DNA of 64,000 bases from Tunturiibacter empetritectus (GCF_014201375.1 NZ_JACHDZ010000001.1:847206-911205), one strand, 5' to 3'. Positions 8,368 to 21,509 are shown, numbered from the stretch's first letter. Numbers and translations: made by a program. The notes: generated from the sequence alone by a model not told the origin.

Positions 8368-8448
8368 TGCGAAAATTATAGAGGAACGCTTTTTATTGAA
8401 TTAATTCTGCATAGGCTGCGGCTGCTGCGAAGATAGAGAAGAGGCTTT

Positions 8449-9615
8449 GTGACGATGGAACGACGGGGAAGGTTGCGGCGTTGGGCAGTGGTGGGCGCTG
8501 CGTTGATATTGCCGGTCTTTACGGGTTGTACGGGGTTCTTTCCTCCGGTCAACAACTCTGGTGGCGGGACTGGAGCGACTGGGAACCAGGTTTATGTGGT
8601 GAATCAGACGACGAAGTCTGTGAGTGGATTCGTGGTGGGCACGGCGACTCTGACGGCGGTGAGCAACTCGCCGATCGCGCTTGGGTCGCAACCCTTTGCT
8701 GAGGTTGTGACTCCGAATAATGCGTTTCTTTATATTGCGGGGCAGGCGTCGATCAGCCTGTATCTGATCAACGCGAATGGATCTTTGAGCGCACCGAGCG
8801 GTGGCGCGGTGCAGAATGGGGTGACTGCGGCTTCGCTGGCGGTATCGCCGGATGGGCAATGGCTGATTGCGCTGGATAGTTTTACGCAACAACTGGATAT
8901 CTACCAGATCAACTCCACCACGGGTGCGTTGACGGCTACGGCGGGATCGCCTGCGGCGTATAAACTTCATGATGGGGCGGGGACCTGGCACCCGTCGGTG
9001 GTGAAGGTGTCGCCGGATGGGACGCTGATCTTTGCTGCGCTTGGAACCGGCGGTGACGTTGTGTTCTCGCTCAACACAACAACTGGTCTAGCAACGCAGG
9101 TGCAGAGCCTGGCTAACGTGGATGCGAGCACGGGTGATTATGCGGTGGCGGTCGATCCCAAGACGGCTTATCTCTACATTGCGCGAAGTGGGAACAGCGG
9201 GGGAATCGGTGTCTACGCGATTGGATCGGGCGGGGTGTTGAATCCAGTTACTGGGTCGCCGTTTGCAGCGGGCGGCGGAACGATGTCTGTCGTGCTGGAT
9301 GGTACGGGCACCTATGTCTACGCGGCGAATCGTACCGATGGCACGATCTCCGGTTACACGATTGCCGCCGGGACTACTCCTGCGGGTTTGACGTTGACGC
9401 CCCTGAGCGGATCGCCCTATAAGAGCGGGGCGTCGGTGCAGTCGCTGGGGATCGATCGAACCGGCAAGTACCTGTTCGCGGCGTCGGTGGGGGGTAGTCC
9501 GGATCTGACGATGTACAGCTTCGACATTACAACTCCGGGAAAGCTTGATGCGGCGACCAGCATCGCTACGGATGCCGATCCTGCTGGGGCTGTTGCGGTT
9601 GCGCTGACACATTAG
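8449..9615 (+). CDS. Seven-bladed beta-propeller lipoprotein, lactonase-like
   Basis: Lipobox VFTGC places the lipidated Cys at residue 27, so the protein should be membrane-anchored outside the cytoplasm. The rest is repeated blades with motifs such as VAVSPDGQWL, VKVSPDGTLIFAA and SLGIDRTGKYLFAAS, as in 6-phosphogluconolactonase-like and YncE-like propellers. Such acidobacterial proteins often lack a proven enzymatic role. The GTG at 8449 and ATG at 8455 share the same AGAGG site, so either could start it. Confidence 0.85.
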   Translation: MTMERRGRLRRWAVVGAALILPVFTGCTGFFPPVNNSGGGTGATGNQVYVVNQTTKSVSGFVVGTATLTAVSNSPIALGSQPFAEVVTPNNAFLYIAGQASISLYLINANGSLSAPSGGAVQNGVTAASLAVSPDGQWLIALDSFTQQLDIYQINSTTGALTATAGSPAAYKLHDGAGTWHPSVVKVSPDGTLIFAALGTGGDVVFSLNTTTGLATQVQSLANVDASTGDYAVAVDPKTAYLYIARSGNSGGIGVYAIGSGGVLNPVTGSPFAAGGGTMSVVLDGTGTYVYAANRTDGTISGYTIAAGTTPAGLTLTPLSGSPYKSGASVQSLGIDRTGKYLFAASVGGSPDLTMYSFDITTPGKLDAATSIATDADPAGAVAVALTH

Positions 9616-9707
9616 TAGCGTCCCAACATGGGTGGAGGTGTTGGAGTTGATGCCGCGATGTTATGGAATTAGCGAGGCCGCCGTTAGTATGGAGGAAGTG
9701 GTGTGTT

Positions 9708-10976
9708 GTGACGCGGAGTTTCAAGGCTATCGTTTCTTCCTCTGAACAATTCGGCTTGGTGCGGTACTTTTCGCGGATTTGCGGCTTCGTGGCGGTCTCG
9801 GTCCTTCTGGTGGCGGGCGGGAGCGGGTGCTCGCGGCTGCGGCCTAAGCCGGCGGCTCAGTATGTGTATGTGACGGCGAAGCAGACGTTTCTGCGCGACC
9901 GGGTGGCTGCGGTCTCCAACCGGACAGCTACGGTGGAGAACGGCGACCGGCTCGAGGTGCTCGATCACGGACGGCGGTTTGTGAAGGTCCAAACGGCCAA
10001 GGGGGAGCAGGGCTGGATCGATGAGAAGGTGGTTGCGACGCAGGATGTCTTCGACCAGTTTGAGAAGTTGAAGCAGGATCACAAGGCTGATCCGGTGGTT
10101 GCCTCGGCGGTGGTGCGCGACGAAGTTTATATGCATGCCAAGCCGGGCCGCGACACGGAGAGATTTTTTCGGCTGGCGGAAGGCGAGAAGCTGAAGCTGT
10201 TAGCTCGGGCTACGCTGGCTAAGCCATTGCCTGCGGGAACGCGGGTCGCGAAGGCTGCACCGGCTTCCGTTCCAGCGACTGCGACTACAACTGGTTCAGC
10301 GGGGAAGGGTGCGAAGGCTGTTGCTCCTCCGGTGCCGGACGAACCCGCGGCGCCAGTGATGGAGGACTGGTGGCTGGTGCGCGACTCCAAGGGCGATACG
10401 GGGTGGCTTTTTAGCCGGATGATGGATGTGGATGCTCCCGATGCGATTACGCGGTACTCCGAAGGGCAGAGGATTGTGGGGTCGTATGTTCTTACTACGG
10501 TGAACGATCCGGAGGCGGAGCAGGATGACAAGAATATTCCGATCTACGTGACGGTGTTGAGCCCGTATAAGGCGGGGTTGACGTATGACTTCGATCAGGT
10601 GCGCGTCTTTACGTGGAATGTGAAGAAGCATCGCTATGAGACGGGATTTCGTGACAGGAATATCGAGGGGTATCTGCCGGTTACGGTGACGACGGCTACT
10701 GATCCTTATGGCAAGTTGCCGGCGGCTACTACTCCGGCGCCGACCTTTTCGTATCGCGTGTTGTCGGATGAGGCGGGGCCGGTGGTTGCTGATCCTGTGA
10801 TGGGTACGATTGTGCCGGGCAAGACGGTATTGAAGACTTATCGGCTGGAGGGCAATCTGGTTCGGCGAGTGATTCAGCCTGGAACGACAGCGCCTGGGGA
10901 GGTTCATCCGGAGCCGGTCTCGGAGAAGAAGAAGGGCACGGCGGGCAAGGGCGGAAGAGGGAAGAAGAAGCGGTAG
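9708..10976 (+). CDS. SH3-domain lipoprotein
   Basis: With the GTG start at 9708, preceded by GGAGGAAG, the lipobox GGSGC puts the lipidated Cys at residue 41. An ATG at 9663 is in frame but has a poorer ribosome site. Two bacterial SH3-like segments follow: VTAKQTFLRDRV...GWIDEKVV and, after a Pro/Ala/Thr insert, DEVYMHAKPG...DTGWLFSRMM. The C-terminal part is of unknown fold and ends in a Lys/Gly-rich tail. SH3 modules of this kind often bind peptidoglycan, but this is only a family expectation. Confidence 0.75.
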   Translation: MTRSFKAIVSSSEQFGLVRYFSRICGFVAVSVLLVAGGSGCSRLRPKPAAQYVYVTAKQTFLRDRVAAVSNRTATVENGDRLEVLDHGRRFVKVQTAKGEQGWIDEKVVATQDVFDQFEKLKQDHKADPVVASAVVRDEVYMHAKPGRDTERFFRLAEGEKLKLLARATLAKPLPAGTRVAKAAPASVPATATTTGSAGKGAKAVAPPVPDEPAAPVMEDWWLVRDSKGDTGWLFSRMMDVDAPDAITRYSEGQRIVGSYVLTTVNDPEAEQDDKNIPIYVTVLSPYKAGLTYDFDQVRVFTWNVKKHRYETGFRDRNIEGYLPVTVTTATDPYGKLPAATTPAPTFSYRVLSDEAGPVVADPVMGTIVPGKTVLKTYRLEGNLVRRVIQPGTTAPGEVHPEPVSEKKKGTAGKGGRGKKKR

Positions 10977-11072
10977 AGTATGGCTGAATCGATCGCGCGA
11001 GGTGAGTTACTCCGCGACTTGTGTTGAGTCTTATCTGGTGGGTGGACTTCCGCGGATGATTGCTAACGGCTG

Positions 11073-12248
11073 TTACTGATAGAAGCTGGCTATGGTGTCG
11101 ACTACGGTTTGCTGCTCGTCTTCGCGGAGTTCGGGGTACATGGGGAGGGCGAGGACCTCTTGGGCAGCGGCTTCGCTGATGGGGAAGTCGCCCTGCTTGT
11201 AGCCGAGATGAGAGAGGCTGGTTTGCAGATGCAGAGGTACCGGGTAGTAGATCTCGCTGCCAATCTTCCGCTCGGTAAGGTATTGGCGGAGTTCGTCGCG
11301 GCGGGGTGCGCGAATGACGTATTGGTGGAAGACGTGGCCGGCGCGACGGTCGGTGATGGGTAGGACGATGCCTTTGTCTGGGTTGCTCACGGTGTCTGCG
11401 GTGAGGTTCGCTTCGTGGAACAGTTGGTCGTAGCGCAGGGCGTGGTCGCGGCGTTGCTGATTCCATTTGGGCAGGTAGCGGAGTTTGACCTCAAGGACGG
11501 CGGCCTGGATGGAGTCGAGGCGGGAGTTCCAGCCGATCTCCTCGTGATAGTAACGGCGGCGCATGCCGTGGGCGCGGAGGATGCGGGCGTGGTCGTCGAT
11601 TGCGGCGGAGGTGGTAGTGACGAGGCCCGCGTCTCCCATGGCGCTTAGATTTTTTGTGGGATAGAAGCTGAAGGCAGCTGCGTCACCTAATGCTCCGGCC
11701 GGTACGCCGTTCCATGTGGCTCCGAAGGCCTGGGCGGCGTCTTCGATGAGCAGGAGGTTGTGGTTTTGTTTCAGTACTGTGAATGCGTCCCAGTCGGCGC
11801 ACTGGCCGTAGAGGTGAACGGGGAGGATGGCTTTGACGTTGCGGCCCGCGGGGGAGTCGAGGAGCTTCTCGACGGCTTGGGCTGAGAGGTTGAAGGTGAC
11901 GGGGTCGATGTCGGCCAGCAGAGGCGTGGCGCCGCAGCGGAGGATGGCGCTGACCGTCGCGAAGAAGCTGAAGGGAGTTGTGATGACGGCGTCGCCGGGT
12001 CCGACGTTTGCGGCAGCGAGAGCGAGCCAGATGGCGTCGGTGCCGCTGGCGCAGCCGATAGCGTGGGGGACAGCGCAGGCAGCGGAGGCGGCTTGCTCAA
12101 AGCTGGTGACTTGAGGGCCGAGGATGAAGTGCTGCGAGTTGCAGACGGCTTCGATGGAGTCGAGGATCTCCTGCCGAAGGACGGCGAACTGGCGGGAGAA
12201 GTCAAGCATTGGAACGGGTTGCGGCTTGCGGAGGTTCACATCTGCCAT
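11073..12248 (-). CDS. DegT/DnrJ/EryC1/StrS-family PLP aminotransferase
   Basis: Fold-type I PLP enzyme of the sugar aminotransferase group. Lys199 in SFYPTKNLSAMGDAG is the expected Schiff-base lysine. Asp170 (IEDAAQAFG) contacts the pyridine nitrogen. CASGTDAIWLAL near residue 66 is the phosphate-binding region. The family usually aminates nucleotide-linked keto-sugars for surface polysaccharide. No other sugar-pathway gene lies next to it, so the substrate stays open. It is transcribed away from hfq. Confidence 0.9.
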   Translation of the reverse strand: MADVNLRKPQPVPMLDFSRQFAVLRQEILDSIEAVCNSQHFILGPQVTSFEQAASAACAVPHAIGCASGTDAIWLALAAANVGPGDAVITTPFSFFATVSAILRCGATPLLADIDPVTFNLSAQAVEKLLDSPAGRNVKAILPVHLYGQCADWDAFTVLKQNHNLLLIEDAAQAFGATWNGVPAGALGDAAAFSFYPTKNLSAMGDAGLVTTTSAAIDDHARILRAHGMRRRYYHEEIGWNSRLDSIQAAVLEVKLRYLPKWNQQRRDHALRYDQLFHEANLTADTVSNPDKGIVLPITDRRAGHVFHQYVIRAPRRDELRQYLTERKIGSEIYYPVPLHLQTSLSHLGYKQGDFPISEAAAQEVLALPMYPELREDEQQTVVDTIASFYQ

Positions 12249-12495
12249 GGTATATCGCTCATATGTTGCTGTGGAGACTGCGCCAGACTGTCGTTCCGTC
12301 TTGCAATGCGTCTAAGGAAGTATTGCGCTCGTCTCTACCATGTGACGGGCCAGGTTGATTATTGCCGTCGATGCTCGTATTGTTGACAGTCTTGGCTTCA
12401 GACTTGGCAGTTTGTGCTGAGTTTTGTTCTGAAGCCGATGGGTCACGGCAGAACCTCATCGCAGTATGAACACTTGAACAAAGGAGATCGGCCCC

Positions 12496-12816
12496 ATGGA
12501 ATCAAAGCCGGCACAGAACATTCAGGATACTTTTCTCAATACAGTGCGAAAAGATAAGAGTCCGATCACGATTTACCTGGTAAGCGGTGTGAAGCTGACA
12601 GGGAAGATTCGGTCGTTCGATAAGTACTCGGTATTGCTGGAGAACAACAGCCAGGAACAGCTGATCTTCAAACATGCGATCTCGACCGTGGTGAGTGGGC
12701 GAGCAGGGACGCATGGTGATATACGGAGTGATGCGAAGCCAGAGGTGCGGGCGACGGTAGGTTCAGCTCCTGCCGGTGGGCCAGTACAAGAGGCGACAGG
12801 GACACAAGGCCGCTAG
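12496..12816 (+). CDS. hfq: RNA chaperone Hfq
   Basis: Residues 1-70 carry both Sm motifs: Sm1 in [19 protein letters not shown] and Sm2 around [10 protein letters not shown]. Hfq forms hexamers that pair small RNAs with mRNAs. The last 35 or so residues are a flexible Gly/Ala/Thr tail. AAGGAGA lies upstream of the ATG. hflX starts 4 bp after the stop, the widespread hfq-hflX arrangement. Confidence 0.96.
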   Translation: MESKPAQNIQDTFLNTVRKDKSPITIYLVSGVKLTGKIRSFDKYSVLLENNSQEQLIFKHAISTVVSGRAGTHGDIRSDAKPEVRATVGSAPAGGPVQEATGTQGR

Positions 12817-12819
12817 CCG

Positions 12820-14277
12820 TTGACAACCGAAGATGTGAAGAGGGATGGAAGGAAGCCTGCGAGGCGCAGTCTGGTTGAGGCGCAAGAGGCGGCGATGCGC
12901 CATGGACGGGGAGGTCTGCCCCAGGCGGAGCGCGCGGTGCTGGTCGCCGTGGAGTTTACCGGGGAGCGGCGCAAGCTGACTGCTGCGGCGAGACTGGCAA
13001 AGACCGCGGCTGCGGTCTCGGCTGGCACTGCGCTTGAGGGCGTCGATCTTTCTGCGGCGCCTAAGGTTGTGGCTGACCTTGATTTCGATGCTTCGCTGAC
13101 GGAGTTTGAAGAACTGGCGATAAGCGCGGGGGCCGAGGTGGCTGCGACGCTGATTCAACGGCGGCCGAGGCCGGATCCGGCGACGCTGGTGGGGCAGGGC
13201 AAGCTGGAGGAGATCGAGGGTGTGATTGCCTCGACCGGGGCCGACCTGGTGCTGTTCGATCATGATCTGTCGCCGTCCCAGTTGAGAAACCTGGAGACGA
13301 AGCTGCCCTGCCGGGTTATCGATCGAACGCAGTTGATTCTGGATATCTTTGCAAGACATGCGCGGACGCGGGAGGGTCAGCTGCAGGTGGAGCTGGCACA
13401 ACTGGAGTATCAGCTACCTCGACTGGCTGGACGCGGGAAGTCGATGTCGCAGTTGGGCGGCGGTATCGGGACGCGTGGACCGGGTGAGACGCAGTTGGAG
13501 ACGGATCGACGGAAGATCAATCTGCGAATCGACCACGTAAAGGAGCAGCTGGAGTCGGTGCGGCGGATTCGCCGGCAGCAGAGGCAGCGCAGAGAGGCGG
13601 TGCCGGTGCCGGTGGTTGCGCTGGTGGGCTATACGAATGCGGGGAAGAGCACGCTGTTCAATGCGCTGACCGAGGCCGGAGTGCTGGAGTCTTCGCGGAT
13701 GTTTGCTACGCTCGACCCCAAGCTGCGGCAGTTGACGCTGCCTTCACGTAGGAAGATCTTGCTGTCGGATACGGTGGGATTTATTCGCAACCTGCCGCAT
13801 ACGCTGGTTACCAGCTTTCGAGCGACGCTGGAAGAGGTAGAGCGCGCGGAGTTGCTGCTGCATGTTCGCGACGCATCGAGCCCTATGGTAGATGAGCAGA
13901 AGACGCAGGTTGAGAAGGTCCTGGCTGAGCTGGATGTCTCGAAGAAGCCAGTGATCGAGGTGCTGAACAAGATCGATCTGGTTGGGAACGATGAAGGGAT
14001 GCCCATGGGAGCGCCGGGAAGTATCGCTGTCTCCGGCCTGAAAAAGCTGGGGCTGGATCATCTGCTGGCCGCGATCGATGCTGCGTTGGTTGTTGATCCG
14101 CTGATTGAGATGCAGTTTCGTCTGCCGCAGTCAGAGGGGGCGGTACTGGCTGCCTTGGAGGCAGGGGCGATTGTGGCGGGAAAGCGCTTCGAGGGAAATC
14201 TTGCGTACGTTACGGCGCGAGGGCCTGCCTCTCTGCTGAACCGGTTCAGGAGATTCCGGGAGCGGGTGGTTGAATAA
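12820..14277 (+). CDS. hflX: Ribosome-associated GTPase HflX
   Basis: The N-terminal HflX domain includes the glycine-rich signature [15 protein letters not shown], then a helical linker. The G domain has its P-loop GYTNAGKST near residue 270, a switch region with DTVGFI, and NKID for guanine recognition. HflX splits stalled ribosomes under stress. The start is a TTG at 12820, 4 bp after the hfq stop, so the pair is almost certainly one transcript. At 485 residues it is slightly longer than typical. Confidence 0.95.
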   Translation: MTTEDVKRDGRKPARRSLVEAQEAAMRHGRGGLPQAERAVLVAVEFTGERRKLTAAARLAKTAAAVSAGTALEGVDLSAAPKVVADLDFDASLTEFEELAISAGAEVAATLIQRRPRPDPATLVGQGKLEEIEGVIASTGADLVLFDHDLSPSQLRNLETKLPCRVIDRTQLILDIFARHARTREGQLQVELAQLEYQLPRLAGRGKSMSQLGGGIGTRGPGETQLETDRRKINLRIDHVKEQLESVRRIRRQQRQRREAVPVPVVALVGYTNAGKSTLFNALTEAGVLESSRMFATLDPKLRQLTLPSRRKILLSDTVGFIRNLPHTLVTSFRATLEEVERAELLLHVRDASSPMVDEQKTQVEKVLAELDVSKKPVIEVLNKIDLVGNDEGMPMGAPGSIAVSGLKKLGLDHLLAAIDAALVVDPLIEMQFRLPQSEGAVLAALEAGAIVAGKRFEGNLAYVTARGPASLLNRFRRFRERVVE

Positions 14278-14639
14278 ATAGCGCTGTTAACTAGCATAGG
14301 CCGCCTGACGGGGAGCGGAGGTGGTGTCCCCAATCACGCGACCTATGTGACCCAGAGCTTAGGGTCCAGGTGGTATTCCAAGTCTAGTCCTTTGCCCTAG
14401 GAAGTCAAAGGAAACGTTCAAATAATAGACTCAGCGGATTGGCGGACAGCGATGTGCGGATATCGCTCGTTATGGCCGATATTCATTAGAAGCTTGGTTG
14501 ACACCCTTGTAATCGCTTTGCTAAAACTAGGTGTACCTCGAACTATCATGCAGCGCCTGCGCCAGTGTTTTCTGGAACAGAGTAGCGGTGTGAAACCGCT
14601 CACGACAGGACTTTCAAGCGGCCCCGGCCGACCCCATTC
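14278..14639 (+). promoter_or_regulatory. Leader and promoter region of ATP synthase operon
   Basis: No gene is seen in these 362 bp. A sigma70-like promoter can be read as TTGACA (14498-14503), 18 bp, TAAAAC (14522-14527), leaving a leader of about 105 nt. Upstream is a perfect inverted repeat, TCCTTTG (14388-14394) with CAAAGGA (14406-14412), and a GACCC...GGGTC hairpin near 14350-14366. Confidence 0.5.
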
Positions 14640-15107
14640 ATGGATCAGATACTGAATCAACTCGGTGGACTTGTGCTCGGCTCTGTGCCGACGATGGTCT
14701 TGTTTATCTTGCTGGTGGCGGCTTATGGGCTGCTTGTTCGACGTCCACTGGATCGCGTACTGGCTGAGCGGCGCGCCCGTACCTCAGGTGCTATCGAGCA
14801 GGCTCGGAGGGCGATTGCTGCAGCTGAAGCGGAGACTGCAGCTTACGAAGAGAAGCTGCGCCACGCCAGGGTTGAGATCTTTCAGATGCGCGATAAGAAG
14901 CTGAAGCAGTGGAATGCGGAGCGGGAGGCGGCGCTCGCGCAGGCTCGTCAGCAGACGCAGGATCGCGTTCATGGAGCCAAACAGGAGATTGAGCAGAGTG
15001 CTCATGAGGCGCGGCTTCAGATTGCAGGAATGAGCGAAGAGTTGAGCTCGCGGATTCTCAATGCGGTGCTTCCGGCTGGGGTTCATGCGGCGGAGGTTGC
15101 GCAGTGA
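14640..15107 (+). CDS. atpF: ATP synthase subunit b (first copy, b'-like)
   Basis: One N-terminal membrane helix (about 15-33) is followed by a long charged coiled coil, the peripheral-stalk b subunit layout, 155 residues. The second b-type gene starts 4 bp before its stop. Two different b subunits suggest a b/b' heterodimeric stalk, known in cyanobacteria and some other phyla. It opens the operon; a and c subunit genes do not precede it. Confidence 0.88.
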   Translation: MDQILNQLGGLVLGSVPTMVLFILLVAAYGLLVRRPLDRVLAERRARTSGAIEQARRAIAAAEAETAAYEEKLRHARVEIFQMRDKKLKQWNAEREAALAQARQQTQDRVHGAKQEIEQSAHEARLQIAGMSEELSSRILNAVLPAGVHAAEVAQ

Positions 15108-15829
15108 AGACTTCTTTTATTAAGAGACTCTTGCCTGTTGCTGTTTTGATTGGCTTTCTATTTGCGCCGTTAGACCATATGAGGGCGCAGGATGCAAGTG
15201 CTCCGGCCGCAGGCGCTGAGCGGCAGACCGCCTCCGAGGCGCAGTCGTCTGAGAAGAATCAGCAGGAAGAAGATGAGAACGATAAGTATCTTCATTCGGC
15301 CACGGTGCGTGCTCTTGGGGCGAAGATTGGGTTGAACGCTGAACAGGCGGCTACGGCGTTTACGGTTGCTAACTTTGTGGTTCTGGCAGCGCTCGTGGGA
15401 TGGTTTCTGGCGAAGACGTTGCCGAAGACCTTTCGTAATCGGAACACATCGATTCAGAAGCAGCTGGTGGATGCGCGTACTGCGACCGAAGATGCCAATG
15501 CCAGGTTGAGCAGTGTAGAGGATCGCCTGAGCAAGCTGGACGGTCAGATCGCTGCTATGCGCTCTCAGTCAGAGAAAGACTCCGCGCTGGATGAGCAGCG
15601 CATTGCGGCTAGCGTGGAAGAAGAAAAGCAAAAGATTTTGGCGGCGGCGGAGCAGGAAATTACTGCCGCGACTGCTCTTGCGCAGCGACAGATACAGCAG
15701 TACGCGGCAGAGCTCGCTATCGAACAGGCAGCACGCAAGCTGGTAGTGACGGCGGAGACGGATCGGCTGCTGGTGCAGAGTTTTGCGCAGCGGTTGACGG
15801 GCGACGATTCGAAGAAAGGACAAAACTGA
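15104..15829 (+). CDS. atpF: ATP synthase subunit b with N-terminal extension
   Basis: The coiled coil and membrane helix (ATAFTVANFVVLAALVGWFL, about residues 81-100) match subunit b. In front of this helix is a signal-peptide-like stretch (about 1-28) and an acidic Gln/Glu-rich segment, giving 241 residues instead of about 160. The extension may be cleaved or may lie outside the membrane. It overlaps its neighbours by 4 bp upstream and 1 bp downstream. Confidence 0.88.
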   Translation: MKTSFIKRLLPVAVLIGFLFAPLDHMRAQDASAPAAGAERQTASEAQSSEKNQQEEDENDKYLHSATVRALGAKIGLNAEQAATAFTVANFVVLAALVGWFLAKTLPKTFRNRNTSIQKQLVDARTATEDANARLSSVEDRLSKLDGQIAAMRSQSEKDSALDEQRIAASVEEEKQKILAAAEQEITAATALAQRQIQQYAAELAIEQAARKLVVTAETDRLLVQSFAQRLTGDDSKKGQN

Positions 15830-16368
15830 TGTCTGTCCTTTCGTTGCGTTATGCTCACGCGTTTGCCGCAGTGGCTGCCTCCGCGCATCTTGATGCCGTT
15901 GCGGCACAACAACAGCTCGGTGATTTCAGTGGAACGTTTGCGGGTAGTCACGACCTGCGTGAAGTTTTGATGAATCCGTCGATTGCGAACGAACAGAAGC
16001 TGAAGGTGCTCGATGCGATTGCCGGACGCATCGGGATGTTTTCGCAGGTTCGAAATTTTATTGCGGTGATCATGGATCATCAACGTCTCGATGAGTTGGA
16101 CGAGATTCTCGAGGAGTACCACGTCCTTGCCGATGAGCAGTCGAATATGGCTGAGGCGGAGATTACGAGCGCCCGGCCGTTGAACGATCAGGATCGTGCG
16201 GAGCTCGAGGCTCAGGTTGCGAAGCTTGCGGGGGGACGCGTTCGGGCTACCTATCACCAGGATGCAACCTTGTTGGGTGGAGCTGTGGTGCGGCTTGGTT
16301 CCACGGTGTATGACGGGTCGATCCGGGGACAGTTGCAGCAGTTGAAGCAGAAGCTTGTGAACGCTTAG
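15829..16368 (+). CDS. atpH: ATP synthase subunit delta
   Basis: The 179-residue product matches F1 delta, which joins the stalk to the catalytic head. The N-terminal helical domain starts LSLRYAHAFAAVA. The C-terminal signature TYHQDATLLGGAVVRLGSTVYDGSIRG region (residues about 143-169) is diagnostic. Its ATG overlaps the stop of the preceding b gene, so the three stalk genes are tightly coupled. Confidence 0.94.
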   Translation: MSVLSLRYAHAFAAVAASAHLDAVAAQQQLGDFSGTFAGSHDLREVLMNPSIANEQKLKVLDAIAGRIGMFSQVRNFIAVIMDHQRLDELDEILEEYHVLADEQSNMAEAEITSARPLNDQDRAELEAQVAKLAGGRVRATYHQDATLLGGAVVRLGSTVYDGSIRGQLQQLKQKLVNA

Positions 16369-16421
16369 AGCCTTGCCGGTGACGGCGCTAAGTTTTTGAA
16401 GATTTGACACGAATCGAGTAG

Positions 16422-17978
<1,557 letters not shown>

Positions 17979-17981
17979 ACC

Positions 17982-19073
17982 ATGGCAAACGTACTCGATT
18001 TACGGCGTCGCATCCGCAGTGTGAAGAACACGCGGCAGATCACCAAGGCCATGAAGATGGTTTCGGCGGCTAAGCTGCGCCGGGCGCAGGAGCGTGCCAT
18101 GCAGGCGCGACCCTATGCGCAGATGCTTATCAATGTGCTTGAGTCCCTGGTGCGTCGCACCGATATCTACAACGAGCAGACCGGCGAGATTCTTCATCCC
18201 CTGCTCATCGAGCGTGAAGAGAAGAACGTACTTGTCGTCGTGATTGCGGGCGACAAGGGATTTGCAGGGGGCTTCAACTCCAATGTGGGGAAAGCAGCGC
18301 AGAAGTTCATCGACGCTCGCGTAGCAAAGGGGCAGAACATCGATCTTGAGCCCATTGGCAAAAAGGCGATTGGCTTCTACAAGAGGAAGTTTCCGGCGGC
18401 GAACTACGAGAAGACGGAAGAGCACTACGACAACGATCTCGCGATACACTACGACACGATCCGCCACCGCGCGGCTCAGATCGAGGTTGCCGCCGAGCAT
18501 CCGGATCTTCTAGTCAAGACCGAGTTTGAGGCTGTCTCCAAGCTGGCGCACTCGATCATCGAACGTTACGAACGGTCTGAGATTGACTCTGTTTATCTCG
18601 TCTACAACGAGTTCAAGTCGGTGTTGCAGCAGCGGATAGTGGTGGAAAAGCTGCTGCCGATTGTCGAGCTTGGAGTTCACAACGTTGAGTCTTCTCAGGA
18701 GCCGACTCAGGAAGAGCGTGATGCTGCTGTTCTGGCAGCGCAGTCCGAAGGCATCAGCGTTCACGTGCCCGAAGCCAGCGAGATGGAAGAAGAAGCCAAG
18801 AAGTTTGGCACCGCCGATGTCGACTACATCTTCGATCAGTCGCCGGAGCGGCTCTTCCGGCACCTGATGCCGCGTTATGTGACGACAGTGATCTTTCATG
18901 CTTTGCTGGAATCCACTGCTGCAGAGCACGCGGCGCGTATGACGGCAACCGATGCTGCGACGAAGAATGCAGGCGATCTGATCGACAGCCTGAGCCTCAC
19001 CATGAATCGCGTACGTCAGGCAGCAATTACGAAGGAAATTATTGAGATTGTGAGTGGCGCGGCTGCTCTATAA
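17982..19073 (+). CDS. atpG: ATP synthase F1 subunit gamma, enlarged
   Basis: Central rotor shaft. The N-terminal helix LRRRIRSVKNTRQITKAMK and the C-terminal helix ending RQAAITKEIIEIVSGAAAL are canonical. The length of 363 residues exceeds the usual 285-300. The extra material lies mainly between KLLPI and the YIFDQSPERL segment (roughly residues 225-285), a Gln/Glu/Ala-rich stretch in the Rossmann-like part. Enlarged gamma subunits occur in several Acidobacteria as far as I recall. Confidence 0.96.
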   Translation: MANVLDLRRRIRSVKNTRQITKAMKMVSAAKLRRAQERAMQARPYAQMLINVLESLVRRTDIYNEQTGEILHPLLIEREEKNVLVVVIAGDKGFAGGFNSNVGKAAQKFIDARVAKGQNIDLEPIGKKAIGFYKRKFPAANYEKTEEHYDNDLAIHYDTIRHRAAQIEVAAEHPDLLVKTEFEAVSKLAHSIIERYERSEIDSVYLVYNEFKSVLQQRIVVEKLLPIVELGVHNVESSQEPTQEERDAAVLAAQSEGISVHVPEASEMEEEAKKFGTADVDYIFDQSPERLFRHLMPRYVTTVIFHALLESTAAEHAARMTATDAATKNAGDLIDSLSLTMNRVRQAAITKEIIEIVSGAAAL

Positions 19074-20546
<1,473 letters not shown>

Positions 20547-20549
20547 CCA

Positions 20550-20984
20550 ATGGCAGAGACGACGAGCAATTCGGGGTTGTTAGCGGTTCGGCTGGTTACG
20601 CCGGACCGTGTTCTGCTGGATGCGACGGCGGAGGCGGTGGAGCTGCCGTCGATGTCCGGTTATCTGGAAGCGCTGTATGGTGCGGCGCCCCTGCTTGCAG
20701 AGCTTGGTGCGGGCGAGGTGCGGTTACATGGTGGCAGCTCAGGCGATCAGAAGTTTTTTGTGGCGTGGGGCTTTGTGGAGGTGCTGCCGGAGCGAGTGAC
20801 GATACTGGCGGAGACCGCGCTGCATCCCAATGAGATTGATACCGCAGAGGCCCAGAAGGAGCTTCAAGAGGGGCAGAAGCTTTGGAATGAGGCAGGCGAC
20901 GATGGCGAGAAGTATGACGAAGCCAACGCCATCACGCGGAAGGCGGAAGAGAAGATCGCCTCGGCACAGGGTAAGCGCAGCTAG
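20550..20984 (+). CDS. atpC: ATP synthase F1 subunit epsilon
   Basis: The N-terminal beta-sandwich begins LAVRLVTPDRVLLDATAEAV and includes FVAWGFVEVLPERVTILAE. The C-terminal helical hairpin (DTAEAQKELQEGQKLW onward) can inhibit rotation in the family. It is last in the operon, followed by a terminator at 21010-21036. Confidence 0.95.
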   Translation: MAETTSNSGLLAVRLVTPDRVLLDATAEAVELPSMSGYLEALYGAAPLLAELGAGEVRLHGGSSGDQKFFVAWGFVEVLPERVTILAETALHPNEIDTAEAQKELQEGQKLWNEAGDDGEKYDEANAITRKAEEKIASAQGKRS

Positions 20985-21009
20985 ATAATTTCTAAACGAT
21001 AGATTGAGA

Positions 21010-21036
21010 AGCCGCCTGAATGGGCGGTTTTTTTTG
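21010..21036 (+). terminator. Rho-independent terminator of the atp operon
   Basis: Stem CCGCC (21012-21016) with GGCGG (21023-21027), 6-nt loop, then eight T residues. Confidence 0.9.
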
Positions 21037-21293
21037 CCCCAAAAGGGGTGGTGTTTCACGGCCAGGATAGCTTTTGCCTGTGATAACTCAGCTTGCGTTG
21101 GCAACGATCGATTCCAACTTGTCAAAAATTGCTACTTTTTCATAGAAAAATAAAGGAAAGAGAAGCGAAATGCTGGTGTCGAGTATCAAACCTGCAATGG
21201 AAGTTTGAAGAGTAACGCCGAAGGAAGCAACGCCTCTCATTCAAGAGCATGGGCGATCGCAAGAACGGTGCAAGTCACTAGGGGGAGTTGCCT
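21037..21293. other. Intergenic region, no gene seen
   Basis: Only tiny frames are present, and composition is more AT-rich than around it. A leader for the following omega-like gene is the likely content. No convincing promoter pair or hairpin is seen. Confidence 0.4.
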
Positions 21294-21509
21294 ATGCGTT
21301 CTGAACTGATCTTCGAAGCGTTGGCTCGTGAGCCGAACCGTTATCTCTTGTGCAGGCTCGTTGCGAAAGGAACTCGCAGCTTGCACCGACCGAATACTCG
21401 TGTGCAGGACACTACCAACGAAATGCTGGAAATCTTCAGCGTGAGCGTCGCGACAAGAAAAACTCTGGTCATCGGCAAAGCTGTGGAACTGAATCGACGA
21501 GCCGCTTGA
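21294..21509 (+). CDS. Small protein resembling RNA polymerase omega
   Basis: The 71-residue product contains EALAREPNRYLLCRLVAK and TRVQDTTNEML, which resembles the omega pattern of NRF-L---AAKRAR followed by a conserved helix. It is shorter and diverged, so it may be a paralogue of the true rpoZ, which is not in the window. GGGGGAG six bases before the ATG supports translation. The likely next gene carries a degenerate sigma region 4-like helix pair. Function is unproven. Confidence 0.5.
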   Translation: MRSELIFEALAREPNRYLLCRLVAKGTRSLHRPNTRVQDTTNEMLEIFSVSVATRKTLVIGKAVELNRRAA